Position numbers and translations under genes: made by a program. DNA of 64,000 bases from Dryas octopetala. Its lineage: Eukaryota; Streptophyta; Magnoliopsida; Rosales; Rosaceae. Location: contig OY992833.1 of assembly GCA_963921425.1 (NCBI GenBank), positions 4,404,501 to 4,468,500 on the forward strand. Reading direction: 5' to 3'. The notes beneath the pieces were generated by a model that worked only from the letters and a program-made list of their open reading frames with translations, ran no database searches and was not told the DNA's origin. Shown here piece after piece: positions 48,399 to 59,669 of the stretch; the first letter of the stretch is position 1; every line of letters starts with the position of its first letter.

Positions 48399-51300
48399 CT
48401 ATTGCTTGGTGGGATCAGTAGAGACATCAAATCCAGGAGGGATGAAAACAACGTCATCCCACGTTGATGTAGAACTCTCCTGCAATATTTCATTTTATTT
48501 TTTTTTGTCAGAGCAATATTGCATTGTTACTTTCGCTATCAAAGTTAAAACTGGCACTTAGTAATTGCCCAGATGATGGAGGAAAGCAAATGAAATTTTA
48601 AGAGTATCCGAGAAATAAGCAAATCAAATGAGAACTAAACAATAAATACTAAAAGAAAAAGGTCCCCACCTTCATCCCCTTTATTACTTCCTCAAGAACA
48701 GCAACCTACAATATAAAACTAGAATAAGTAGACAGAAAGATAGGTTCTGCTGCACTGTCAATAGGGGGCACTGAAGGCTGAAATTCATACCTGAATATCC
48801 CCTGGTCTGAAGGCAGGATTTAATTGATTCTGTTCACGAGAAGCTCTTAATAGTGAACTTTCCAAATCCTCCTATACGATTTCCAAGGATGAGCAATATT
48901 GTCATGCCAAGCAAGCAACAACAATGATATCGCAGGGCTATTATTTTAACTAACCTTCCTGAAAAATACTGGACGATAGCTCTTGCTTTGGCTTCTTAGA
49001 ATCAAGCTCCTTGACTAACAAAAAGTATAAACATTTCAAAAATTAGCATAGGAAATTCATGAAAGAAGTTTACGATGAAAGCATGCCCAAAAAATCAGAT
49101 AACCAGACAAAACTCTAGTAAGCAGTATTTTTCTTTTTTTGACTGAAATAAGCAGGTTGACTAGAGGCAAAAACATCTTATGGCACAGTTAGTAGCTAAA
49201 AGAACAAAATCACCATCAAAATTTGGGTCCAAAAAGCTTGGCCCAGCCAGTCTCAGGACAAATTTTAAGGATATTAAAACAGTTAATTCATTATAAACAC
49301 CAGCCCTGTTTTAGGATCACAAAGTCTGAAGGCATTTTTGTACATGTCAAACAGAAAAATGGACGCGTAATATAACATGTTAACCATGGCTATTTCCACA
49401 CAATAAAACTTAAATACCGGTCATTACTTTATGCTGGTTATAGAGATGTCATGCTTTTATTGATTGTACAATCAATTACATGGCACTACTAGTTGATTTC
49501 CCAACAAAATTTTTCTGGTCAAAATTTTTAAAAAGACACTTCATTATGCAATAGTGAGAAGCTTTTCTTCAAGGAACAGATCCAACCTGGGCAATCCCAG
49601 CCAAAAATCGTAATTAATTTGGTAAACCTAATGCATCCACTGCCAATTTTAAACCTTACCACAGTGAATTGGAGGGTTTGAAATTAATAAGCTTTCATGT
49701 CCAAAACCTGGGCATTCTCAGCCACATGATCTATTATTTAATTTATTCTAAGGCTTATTTGCACATTTATCCCTATAAACTATAATTTTGTCTCACTTCA
49801 CCCCCTGAAAGTTTATAGTTACATTTTACCCCTAAAAGTTTATCTCATGTTCCACATAACCCGAAATCGTCAAGTTATCAATTCCTCCGTTTGAATCGAT
49901 GATGTGGCGTCTACATGGCAGGACAATTTTGTCGTAAATTCAAATGGTGGCATTGATGGACTTGATGGTTTCAGGTAATGTGGAACACACAGGATAAACT
50001 TTGAGGGGTAAGTTGAAACATTAAACTTTCAGGGGGTGAAGTGAGACAAAGTTATAGTTACAGGGGTAAATATGCGAATAAGCCTATTTCTAATAAGGGG
50101 AAAATTCAGTTTACCATCCTGTGGTTTGTGCCAGAATTTTACCACCGTAAGGTTTAAAAGTATCACTTTACACTCCCTGTAATAAATCCATTACTCATTT
50201 CATAAGAACCAAAACAGAAATGAGCAAGTGCCACGCACCCGCGTGCTCCAGAATGAAATCCCCCAATATTATGAAATGCCTTAAAACATCACAACCAGTC
50301 TAATGGACGCTTTCATAAATAAGTTGAAGCCAAATAAGAGTATAAGACTGAGACGGACAAGCACTGACACTGTATAGTCTTATCACTGCAACAACATAGT
50401 CTACCACCAAACTAATGCGGCAATGTAAGTGTCCATTGTGGATAACTATATTTATTGAGTGACAACCCTTCTCCAAATGTGGTCCACAGATAAAACTTGC
50501 AGAACTAGCACATGACATTTTCGCTTTATTTTTCTTATACTTCAATGCATCCATACGAATCTGCTATATTTTCTTCATTTCTCCACTTTATTTTCTTCTA
50601 TTATAAAAAAACCAATTTTAAAAAATTTAAAAACCAAATTCTCCAAGACCCAAAAGACAGAATTTCTTGGATTTGGCCAATGTAAAGGACTTTTTTATTA
50701 ATTTTCTCTTATTGAAAATAAACCAATTCTTAAAAGTACGAACCTTACTTCAAGACCCAAAGGAGAAATAACACATTGTATCCGGACCTCCAGAAATGAA
50801 AAAGGATAAACCACATCTGCTTTTTATTGTCTCTAACTGTTTCGTTCCTTTCTCAGTCAAACTTCAAAACACATCCAAAAATCCTACACCTTAAAACCTA
50901 ATAACCCATAACTTCTAAAGCTCCTTGCAAACCCACCTCCACCTCCACCTCAACCATCAAACCCTTTCCTGCTCCATGCCGAGCCTCTTCTACTTCACTC
51001 CCCAACAGCAATGGTTTCTACCCCTCTGCAATATCAACTTACCTCAAGATAGTTTGATGTCATGCTTCACATTCCCCTACATTCAACCACAACCGGATTT
51101 ATATTGGGAAACAAAGAAATTTTCCACAATTGGGTGCTTCAAATGATGTCATGCTACTAAAATCCAGTTCTCAAGTTGATTTTAGGTTGAAATTGTTGTG
51201 TTCTGAAGCTTTTCATTGATTCGTTGGGTTGCATTTTAAACCACATGGGCAGCACATGCTCATTGTCACTTTGATCTCTACAGAATGAGTAACGGATTAA

Positions 51301-54057
51301 GCCACAAGGTGGTATGTGATATTTTTTAAACTTCGGGGTGGCATTGTGTTGATTTCGACACAAACCACAGGGTGGTAAAATGAATTTTCTCCTTTTCATA
51401 AGTTGGCATCTTATGACTATTAAATTTAGAAACAAAGGTGCAATTTTTTCTAGAGGTTTTTATGATACAAAACTTCAACTATTCTTTTTAGCCAAAGCCT
51501 GAGCGTATGTACACTGCAAAAAATTGCAATTGCTATCAAATGTGCATCGTATCTTCCTTGGCATCCTTGCATATACCACCACTAACTTGTGGGAGTAGGT
51601 TGGAGTTATTATATAGGTAAAAGTGAAATTAAATGTAAATGATCTCAAAGGTGACTCCAGTTGCATACATATCCGAAAGCTTAGGTGTTTAGGCTAAACT
51701 GCTAGGTTAACAGGTTTTTTTTTTTTTTTTTTCTATCACTTGGACAAATAAAAACCTAAAGTTGGGACAAGCAAGTATTGTCATCTTGGAAAAAATAATG
51801 AAAGAAATAAGGTTGGGACAAGCAAGTATTATCACAAGCAAGTACTGTTTTGAAAAAAATAAACAAGACTAGTTGTAAGAAAATATAGCTGCAAAAATCA
51901 CTGGAGAAGGAGCTGTATTGGTTTTCAGGAGGCTGATTTCGAAGGGCTATTTAGGACTAAAGGGAGTGGGCTTTAATTGGAGAAAAACAAGGTGAAGAAT
52001 TGGGAATATGAAGAAGCAAGAATAGAGAACTTCTGGTGCCCTTCTATGGATGTGAACAGCATCCACATGAACATGTACACAAAAGAGAGGGAGAGAGAGA
52101 GAGAGAACACTAGGCATGCATCTGATCAATATTTCATTATCAAAACCTGAATTGGTTGGCTACAATTAAGCATATTTATAAACTCTTAAAGACTAGGTCT
52201 ATCGAGTATTTAATAGTTCAATGACTAACTTAAAACACAAAAAAAGCATCCCTCAGAGCTAACTCCCAGAAATTTCTAGTCTCAAGATAATTAATAATTA
52301 TAAATTCATTCTCAGGAATTTTGAGAAAATTGCAATTATAAAGTACAGCTACTCCCAGTGTCGCAGAGTTGAGAAAAGCTAAGAGAAGAACCTGGAAAAC
52401 TGGCACCCCAGAAAAGCCATCATCAGAAGATCCAACCCTTTCCTTCTCCTACATTAAAGAAACACAGAAAAATCATTACTAGTATAAGACTTGCATGTTA
52501 CAAACTATGGATACATCAGCATCATACACAGGCCACAGTTTTTGTGGACTCCGAGGAGAGCAGAAGGGATGGAGGGAAAGAGTGAGAAGGCCATAACATT
52601 TTCTGGCTGAAGAGGAGTACTATACAAGTATTGAGCTCATTTCTTCAAGAAACCAAGCTCGAATCCCAATTTTTTTGGCTAATTTCTCAAGACCAATGCC
52701 AATTACACCCTACTAATAACGTGAGGCCCATTAAAATGTGTATGTATGTTTATCACTTAATCTAATGAGGAACCAAATATACTAACACAGTACTTGGTTT
52801 CGAGACCTGCATTTTGAATAGGATGAGAGTGCTGCTGAAGCTTAAGAAAACAAATTTTCAATTTTCCTGTCATGTGACAGCTTCCCTGGGGTTTGACAGT
52901 TTGCAGATTGCACCTTCTATCAACACTGCAAGATCAATGAAGCATTTTTGCCACCATTTATGCCAAATTGTTCCAAAGAAAATTCACAAAAACTAATGTT
53001 TTCCTTGGAAGTTGGGAGTGTAAAACTTTGCCTCTAAATTCACATGAAAAGCAACAATGAGAAATTAGAGAGAGAGAGAGAGAGAGAGTATTTCATATAG
53101 AATAAATAGTTTGAAGTTAACACAACTATGCCGATTCAAATGTGAATCTACAAAACTAGTACACAGCTATGCAGAAAAAGATCAAGCATGTGGCACAAGT
53201 TACTTTCAAATAAGCTGAACTTCGCATTCAGTGATGCTGACAAAATTCACATCCGAAAAATCACAAGTGTATATAATCAATATTCCTATGCCAACAACTT
53301 ACGCACCTTAAGCGCATTCTTGACTTGAGAATACTCGGGAATCAACCTGAAGGCTACCCCATCAACCTTGAGCTGAAAAACCTGCAAAACCAACACCCAT
53401 TAAATTCCACCCATCTTTAACTTCCCATTCACCAAACAACTATTTAAAGCCAGCAATTAAAACAAATAAATAAAAATCTCATCAAAATGTTCACACTCCC
53501 ACCTTATTTAAAGCCACAGCTACCACTTTGGACCCGCTTCGCATTCCAGGGTCCATAATTCTAATATGCTCGAGAAGTGACTCTGCATCCTCTTTCTTGA
53601 AACAAAACAATCCGAGAGACTTCCCAGTTGAAGCACCAGAAACCAACACGAATTCCTCGGCGGCATTGCTCAGAGCATAAACGGGCACGCCAGCGAGCCG
53701 CTCTTCAATGGCCTCGGTCGACATGGCGGCTCCGGACCCATCATTAGGGGGATTGGTAATCTGGGTTTTGTTGTTTAAGGCAATTCGAGCCCAAACTGGG
53801 TTTTTCCCAGAAGAGTCTATGGGATCAAAGCTTGAAGACCCGGCATGGAATGCGTGTTTTACTTGGTTTTGGAGGTTGGAGAAGGTGGATTGGAGGTGGG
53901 TTTGGAGGGAAGAAGGGTTGGGGTTGAAGAGAGGAAGGTGAGAGAGGTGGTGGAAGAGACCAGAGCAATGGTTTTGGAGGTTGGTGAAGGCTAGTTGGAG
54001 TGGATTCTGTTTGGGTGCCGAGGAAGTGTTGGGGTTATTGGAGTTCCCTAAGTTCAT
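48399..54057 (-). CDS. TIC22: TIC22-like chloroplast protein import factor, 7 exons
   Basis: Exons on the minus strand: 53503-54057, 53307-53381, 52392-52448, 48955-49014, 48791-48871, 48670-48705, 48399-48479. All have GT-AG borders and join in frame to 314 aa starting MNLGNSNNPNTSS. A Ser/Asn/Pro-rich N-terminus fits a targeting region. The conserved TIC22 body follows: GVPVYALSNAAEEFVLVSG, SLGLFCFKKEDAESLLEH, MDPGMRSGSKVV, VDGVAFRLIPE, FSGVPVFQSRSLILRSQ, YRPVFFRKEDL, LNPAFRPGDIQVAVLEE, and the end WDDVVFIPPGFDVSTDP. TIC22 acts as a chaperone-like factor in the chloroplast intermembrane space, helping preproteins pass from TOC to TIC. Length and long N-terminus fit the TIC22-III type of about 310 aa. 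The third intron (about 3.4 kb) carries two MITEs. All conserved blocks are present, so I regard the gene as functional. Confidence 0.95.
49752..50084. mobile_element. MULE-type MITE in TIC22 intron 3
   Basis: The 333-bp element has arms GGCTTATTTGCACATTTATC and the reverse (GTAAATATGCGAATAAGCC), extending inward through CTCACTTCACCCCCTGAAAG. Flanks TTATTCTAA and TATTTCTAA agree at 7 of 9 positions. Non-coding. Confidence 0.75.
50097..51392. mobile_element. 1.3-kb TIR element, 12 bases from the previous MITE
   Basis: The left end GGGGAAAATTCAGTTTACCA and the right end GGTAAAATGAATTTTCTCC are inverted repeats extending through CCTGTGGTTTGTG. Flanks TTCTAATAA and TTTTCATAA agree at 7 of 9 positions. 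The interior (about 1.2 kb) has no recognisable protein. It is a non-autonomous element, probably Mutator-type. Confidence 0.65.
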
Positions 54058-55074
54058 TTTCTCGGGGATATTGATTCACAGAACAAAAGAAACTCGATGA
54101 GACTTGAAGAGTGAGTGAAGAAGGAGAGACGAGGGTTTATTCCACGAGGACCACGAGGGGTTTTGTTTTGTTTTTTTCTTTATTTATTTTTTTCTTCTTT
54201 TAAATTGGTCTTGGTGGGTAGCCCAATTAGAAAGTCTCTATATGGACTCAAATTTGATTTTCCCTCCCTCTAAATAAAAAAAGGGTAAATACCAAATAAA
54301 TTCATTTTAGAAGCATGGATGCCTGGCCGGCCCATTGATGATGACTTTAGAACCTTTATTTCCTTTATTACCCTTTTTTATTGTTTACCCTTATACCATC
54401 ACATGAAGACCACACATGCAACAATAAAGAAGACAAGTAAAGCCTCACTTCTATCTAAGCCTATAAAAACAAAACAGCAAATCAAGTAAGCCACAACAAA
54501 AAGTCAAACGCATGAGAAATAGTTGTAGAACAAATACAAGAACACATACAACAATACATGGGAAGAGATTATATTACACATGCAACAACATAGATGATAT
54601 TTCACAACAACATGAGAAGAGCTGATAGAATGCATGTAAAGACAATTCCTTCAACACTCATACTCTATATGAGTAATTACACAAAAGAAATATTCCTTCA
54701 CTGCATCAACAAGATAAAGACGATCAAAGAAGAAGATGGAGAAGATGCCAGATGGTTCGATAACTTAACAGAGGAAGAATATGAAGGAATCATGAACATG
54801 ATGGAAGATTAGATAACATTGAATAGCACAACTTGTACAAAGCTTATCATCCGAACAATAAAACCAAGACTCTTCAATTTCAGAAAAAGACAAGCAAGGG
54901 CATATATGTCCAAGTGGACTTATGGAAACAAAAAACTTCCAAAGTGGACCTTAGAGGAAAAGACCCATAAAAAAAAAACTATTTATGGTCAATTAGAAAT
55001 GCTAGCTGCCTTCTCTATTTATATATGAGAGCAAATTTGCTCACCACTACACTATATTTGTGACACATGTCATG
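54058..55074. other. TIC22 upstream region and unassigned DNA
   Basis: 54058-54160 is the likely 5' leader and promoter side of TIC22. At 54590-55030 two open frames of about 70 codons (one ends EEDGEDARWFDNLTEEEYEG) are rich in charged residues but match no family I know. They may be transposon-derived. Confidence 0.3.
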
Positions 55075-56569
55075 TGTAACACCCCAAATTTTATTGACTT
55101 TGGGTTATGGGTGTTACTAGGTTAATTGAAATTAGTTAGAAACTAATTGCTACTTCTTTTGAAACACAAATGTGGATTTACTCCACATAGACAAGTTTAT
55201 GGAATTTCATTTATCTATTTGCTTTACTTGAAATTATGTCACTTGTTTGAACCATATTTATCTTCATATACTTATGGTGATTTTGAAATTGAGACAAATG
55301 CACATTTATATTGCCTAAATTGATTAAAGTGCTTACACTTGGCTAATTGGTTGACAAATACAATTTTTGTTCAATTAATTGGTAATGCCAAAATTTCAAA
55401 GGAATGAACAAAATATGTATGTTTCTATTTTATTTGTAAATTATTTTAAGGCACCTAATTTAAGTAACATGATTTTAATTAAATCTTTGGATTACTTAGG
55501 TGACATTTTCGGATCAACACACACACACATACACTCTTACTTGTACAATTATGTGTGTTTGTGACATCTAATTTGTTTAAAAATTAGGATTTGACAACTA
55601 GGAATATCAAGGGTTGCAAATTGATTTTAAAACCCTAGCTATTTTATTTGACCGACCTAGACCACTAGGGCTAGAAACCTAGATTTCTTGAGTAAGAGAT
55701 TAAAATGATGACTTTTGCATGGCATGAAGGCCATAAGATAGGCTGGAGATGAGAAGGATTTTCGGCAATAGGGAAATAAAATCAGAAAAAAAAAAGTCAG
55801 ATGGATTTTATTTAATTGACTTAGTTAAGTAAAAGCATTTGATTGGTCATTGGGCTATTTAGGCCTTCCACTATGCTGCCGGATTGTGTGACCCAAAACC
55901 CATTTTGGGCCACAAATGGGTCACACCCTAACACTATGGGCCGGAAAGTGTGACCCAAAAGAGGGTGTAACCCAAAGTGTAACCCAAAAGAAGGTTTCAC
56001 TGTGACCCAAAATGGGCTGTGACCCAAATCCACAAATCAGCCCACGTGAAGAGAGAGAACGGCAGGCTGGGCAAAAAAGCAGGTGGGCCCCGCGTCTGTG
56101 GCTGCTGACGCACGGCTGCACTTGCTGACGCAGGTGTCGGCTGACAGTAGGCTTCCTCGGTTGCAGCGCCTACCTTCCTTCGTTCCTTGACGCATGGCTG
56201 GCTTCCTTCTCACCAACGGTCCAGATCGGCCGACCGTTGGTGATCAACGGCTGCTGCGTTTTGCCTTTTTTTTTTTTTTTAGATGGGCCGGAAATGGATC
56301 AACGGCTGAGATTAATGGACCGTTGATAATCAACGGTCCAGATCGGCCATATCCTTTTTTTTTTAACAAATATTTAATAAATCATTTAAAATAGATATAA
56401 TATCCGAAAAATTGCCAAAAAATTTCGAAAAAATTTTAAAAAATTCCCCAAACCCTCCAACAGCTATATTTTCAAGGATGTCTATATATATCACACAACA
56501 CTCATATGGTTTCATCACAATTTACAACCTTTGTTTACCAAATTTACACAAAATTTTTTTTTCTTTGTC

Positions 56570-57896
56570 ATGGCTCCAAGAGGAAGTGCTTGGGTGGTAG
56601 CTGAAGATGAAGCTCTAGTGATGGCATACCTAGAGAGGTCTCCCGACGGTTGTCTTGGTGCCCAAATTAGAGCCGCCATGCTTTGGGAACAAATTTATGA
56701 AATTTTCAAGCGTAACATGGGGGGTGAAACAATTCGTAAGGTTGGCGGTGTTAAAGCACGATTCAAAGATATTGCGCGTGATTGCAACAAATTTTATGCT
56801 TGCTTATTGGAGGCCGAGCGAATGCGTGCAAGCGGTGCAAATGATGCCAATGTGGTAAGTTTTTATGCATTTATATATTTGCATGATTATTTTTCGTTTT
56901 ATCCAATTATCAAGCATATTTATATATTTGTATAATTATTACATGTTTTGTTTATAAATGAAGCATATTTATATAATGGTATTACTATTTTATTGTTTTG
57001 TATATGTATCAAACATATTTATATATTTGTATGATTATTTTTGGTTGTGTTTATAAATGTAGCATATTTATATAATGATATTATTATATTGTATTTTGTT
57101 TATCTATCAAGCATATTTATATATTTGTATGATTATGGTTTTTGTTTTGTTTATAAATGTAGCAAATTTACTATTTATTTAAGTTATGTTTGCATTTCCA
57201 CAAGAAAATTTATATATTTTAATTTTTATTTTATTATTGTAGTTTACGCAAGCACTTGAAGGCTTTCAAAACAAGACTGGATTCAAGTTTCCATGGGTGC
57301 ACATTTGGGAAAAAATAAAGGAAAGTGCAAAGTATGCTGCGGTTCATGCTCCTGTTCGGGTTAGTGATTCAAGGACCCCCGCCACCGACGATGCCGACAC
57401 TCCCGCCGATGATGATCCCGATGAGACCGATCCAGTCATACCACTTGGCGAGGACGAAAACCCACCACCATTCCAACCAATAGGTTCCTCGCGGCCAAGG
57501 CCACCAGGGAGAAACCATGCAAAACGGGCCAAGGCAGCCGAGCCCGTCCAAACTCATATGGTTGAGGCAGTAGATCATTATAATGAAAATTCAAGGATTT
57601 TCATACAAACGAGAGTTGACAGAGAGCGTGCAAGGAGTGAAAGAGACGCCGCAAAGGAAGCAAGAGAAAGGATGAGGATCAAGAGGCAGCTAGAATGGGA
57701 AGAACAAAATATTATGGGCCAAGACCTCTCCAAAATGAATGATGGGCAACGGATGTATTGGGAGCAAAAGATGGCTGAAGTCATTGCAAGGAGGCAAATG
57801 CGTGCTAACCACCATTCGGAGTGCACTCCATCTGGATACTACCCGGATCTTTCCAACCTCAATCACTCAAACCAGGGGTACCCGCCTAATAATTAG
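56570..57896 (+). CDS. Harbinger ORF1: Myb/SANT-like (trihelix) DNA-binding protein
   Basis: Two exons (56570-56854, 57243-57896; GT-AG) give 312 aa. The start MAPRGSAWVVAEDEALVMAYL is typical of a Myb/SANT-like helix domain (W..EDEAL). It is followed by MLWEQIYEIF and KARFKDIARDCNKFYA, then an acidic proline-rich linker (DDADTPADDDPDETDPVIPL), a basic patch (GRNHAKRAKAAE) and a charged coiled coil (RARSERDAAKEARERMRIKRQLEWEEQ). In PIF/Harbinger elements this partner protein binds the element's end repeats and helps bring the transposase to the nucleus. Host relatives are annotated as glutathione S-transferase T3-like or NAM-associated. An upstream in-frame ATG at 56531 would add 13 residues. 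I prefer 56570 because the earlier stretch is Phe-rich and unlike the family. Confidence 0.88.
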
Positions 57897-58316
57897 AATT
57901 AGACCTTGCTCTTTAATTATGTTTTTTAGTTTGAATGTTAATCTTGTTTTAAATTATGTTTGCTCTTTAATTGTATCCTTTAATTTGAACGTCAATCTTG
58001 TTTTAAGTCATGGTTTGCTATTTATTCAATTCATGTTTGCATTTCCACCCAACATTGGATTCTCCCGCATTTTCACAGACTGATGCATGCTTTACAGTAG
58101 ACAAGACTGATGCATGCTTTACAGTAGACAAGACTGATGCATGCTTTACAGTAGACAAGACTGATGCATGAAATGACTACACCATCATAAAGCAAATGAA
58201 TGTGGACCATTCATTCCTTATCTCAAATGCAAGTGGTTTCAGTATAAATACCACTATATTTACCATGTTACACTCAATCTTATTTCAGGATCATTTCTCA
58301 TTCCATAAACACCCAA

Positions 58317-59669
58317 ATGAATACTTTGTATGTGTATTCATCCTCCTCCTCGTCTTCGGACTCTGATGCTGAATGGGATAGGGAAGAGGATGGAAGGGAG
58401 ATGGTGGGTAAGTTGATTGTCTCAATGGGTCATACCGTCGTCGCCGGTACACCAAGGCATGGCGGTACTTCTTCAAATCGCCGGTACACACACCAGAATC
58501 GAGAAGCCGCCCACGAACGTCTCATGGACAACTACTTCATCCCCTCGCCAATCGAGGACACCGTGACTTTCCGCAGGCGATACCGGATGCACCAACCGCT
58601 ATTCAATAGAATTCTCGAAGCGGTTTGCCTCCAGGATGAGTACTTCCGGCCAACAGTTGATGTCGTCGGTAGAGTGGGTTGCACACCTCACCAAAAGGTG
58701 ACTGCAGCACTGCGGGTGATGGCATATGGCATTCCATATGATTTGGTCTCAGAGTCAATGACCATTAGCCAAACCACCATACGACAGTCATTCTTGAAGT
58801 TCGTGAGAGCCATCACTGACGTCTTCGGACCAGAGTATCTCCGGAGGCCTACCCCGACCGATTTGAGGAAACTTTTGCGAAAGGGGAGCCGTAGAGGATT
58901 TCCAGGTATGATTGGTAGCTTGGATTGCATGCATTGGGTATGGCAAAATTGCCCAATGGCCGAGCAAGCTGTGTACCGTGGGCATTATCGTGTCCCAACA
59001 GTTATCCTTGAAGCCGTTGCTGGGTACGACACGTGGATATGGCATGCGAATTTTGGTATACCTGGGTCGAATAATGATATCAATGTGCTGGACTGTTCTC
59101 ATCTCTTTGATGATATGATTTCCGGCCGAAACCACAGGGTGAAATTCACTGTGAATGGGATAGACTACACCATTCCATACTTTCTTGCAGATGGGATCTA
59201 CCCTCAATGGTCAACTCTTATCACTACATTGCACAGTCCCGTTCTTCCCCACCATAAGTTGTTTGCCGCTCGACAGGAGGGATACAGGAAGGATGTGGAG
59301 AGGGCGTTCGGAATTTTAAAAGCCCGGTGGCAGATTATAAAACGACCTGCTCGTTATTGGCGTCCGATTGAGCTTGGGTATATCATGAAGGCGTGCATAA
59401 TATTGCACAATATGATCGTGGAGGATGAGCGCCCCGAGGATGACGGTAGGGATGACCCAATAGACCCAGAAGCGAGCACTAGAAGGGCAGAAGCTGAATA
59501 CGAAGGTGTAGAACCATGTCCGACCGGTGCCGCTCTATCATCATTACCTGAGATGAATGTTCGTCGGAATTTGCTTAGGGACCGAAATGTCAACGAATCC
59601 CTAAAAACTAATTTGATTGAGCACATCTGGATCCGAGAGGGGAACCCACCACTTGCCCCAACATATTGA
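58317..59669 (+). CDS. PIF/Harbinger DDE transposase, intact (450 aa)
   Basis: A single open exon. After a Ser/Asp-rich start come the helix-turn-helix region (RMHQPLFNRILEAV; TPHQKVTAALRVMAYG; ISQTTIRQSFLKFV) and the HARBI1-like DDE_4 nuclease. D is in GMIGSLDCMHW, D in GSNNDINVLD and E in KDVERAFGILKARW, followed by KACIILHNMIVEDE. Length and motif order match intact plant PIF transposases (about 400-450 aa). It cuts the element out and inserts it at TTA/TAA sites. It lies 420 bp downstream of ORF1. No frameshift or stop is present. Confidence 0.95.
   Translation: MNTLYVYSSSSSSSDSDAEWDREEDGREMVGKLIVSMGHTVVAGTPRHGGTSSNRRYTHQNREAAHERLMDNYFIPSPIEDTVTFRRRYRMHQPLFNRILEAVCLQDEYFRPTVDVVGRVGCTPHQKVTAALRVMAYGIPYDLVSESMTISQTTIRQSFLKFVRAITDVFGPEYLRRPTPTDLRKLLRKGSRRGFPGMIGSLDCMHWVWQNCPMAEQAVYRGHYRVPTVILEAVAGYDTWIWHANFGIPGSNNDINVLDCSHLFDDMISGRNHRVKFTVNGIDYTIPYFLADGIYPQWSTLITTLHSPVLPHHKLFAARQEGYRKDVERAFGILKARWQIIKRPARYWRPIELGYIMKACIILHNMIVEDERPEDDGRDDPIDPEASTRRAEAEYEGVEPCPTGAALSSLPEMNVRRNLLRDRNVNESLKTNLIEHIWIREGNPPLAPTY

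Noticed and set aside
54594-55028. Two open frames of about 70 codons as a viral or transposon gene
   Set aside because: Acidic and basic composition alone does not identify a family. Left as unassigned.
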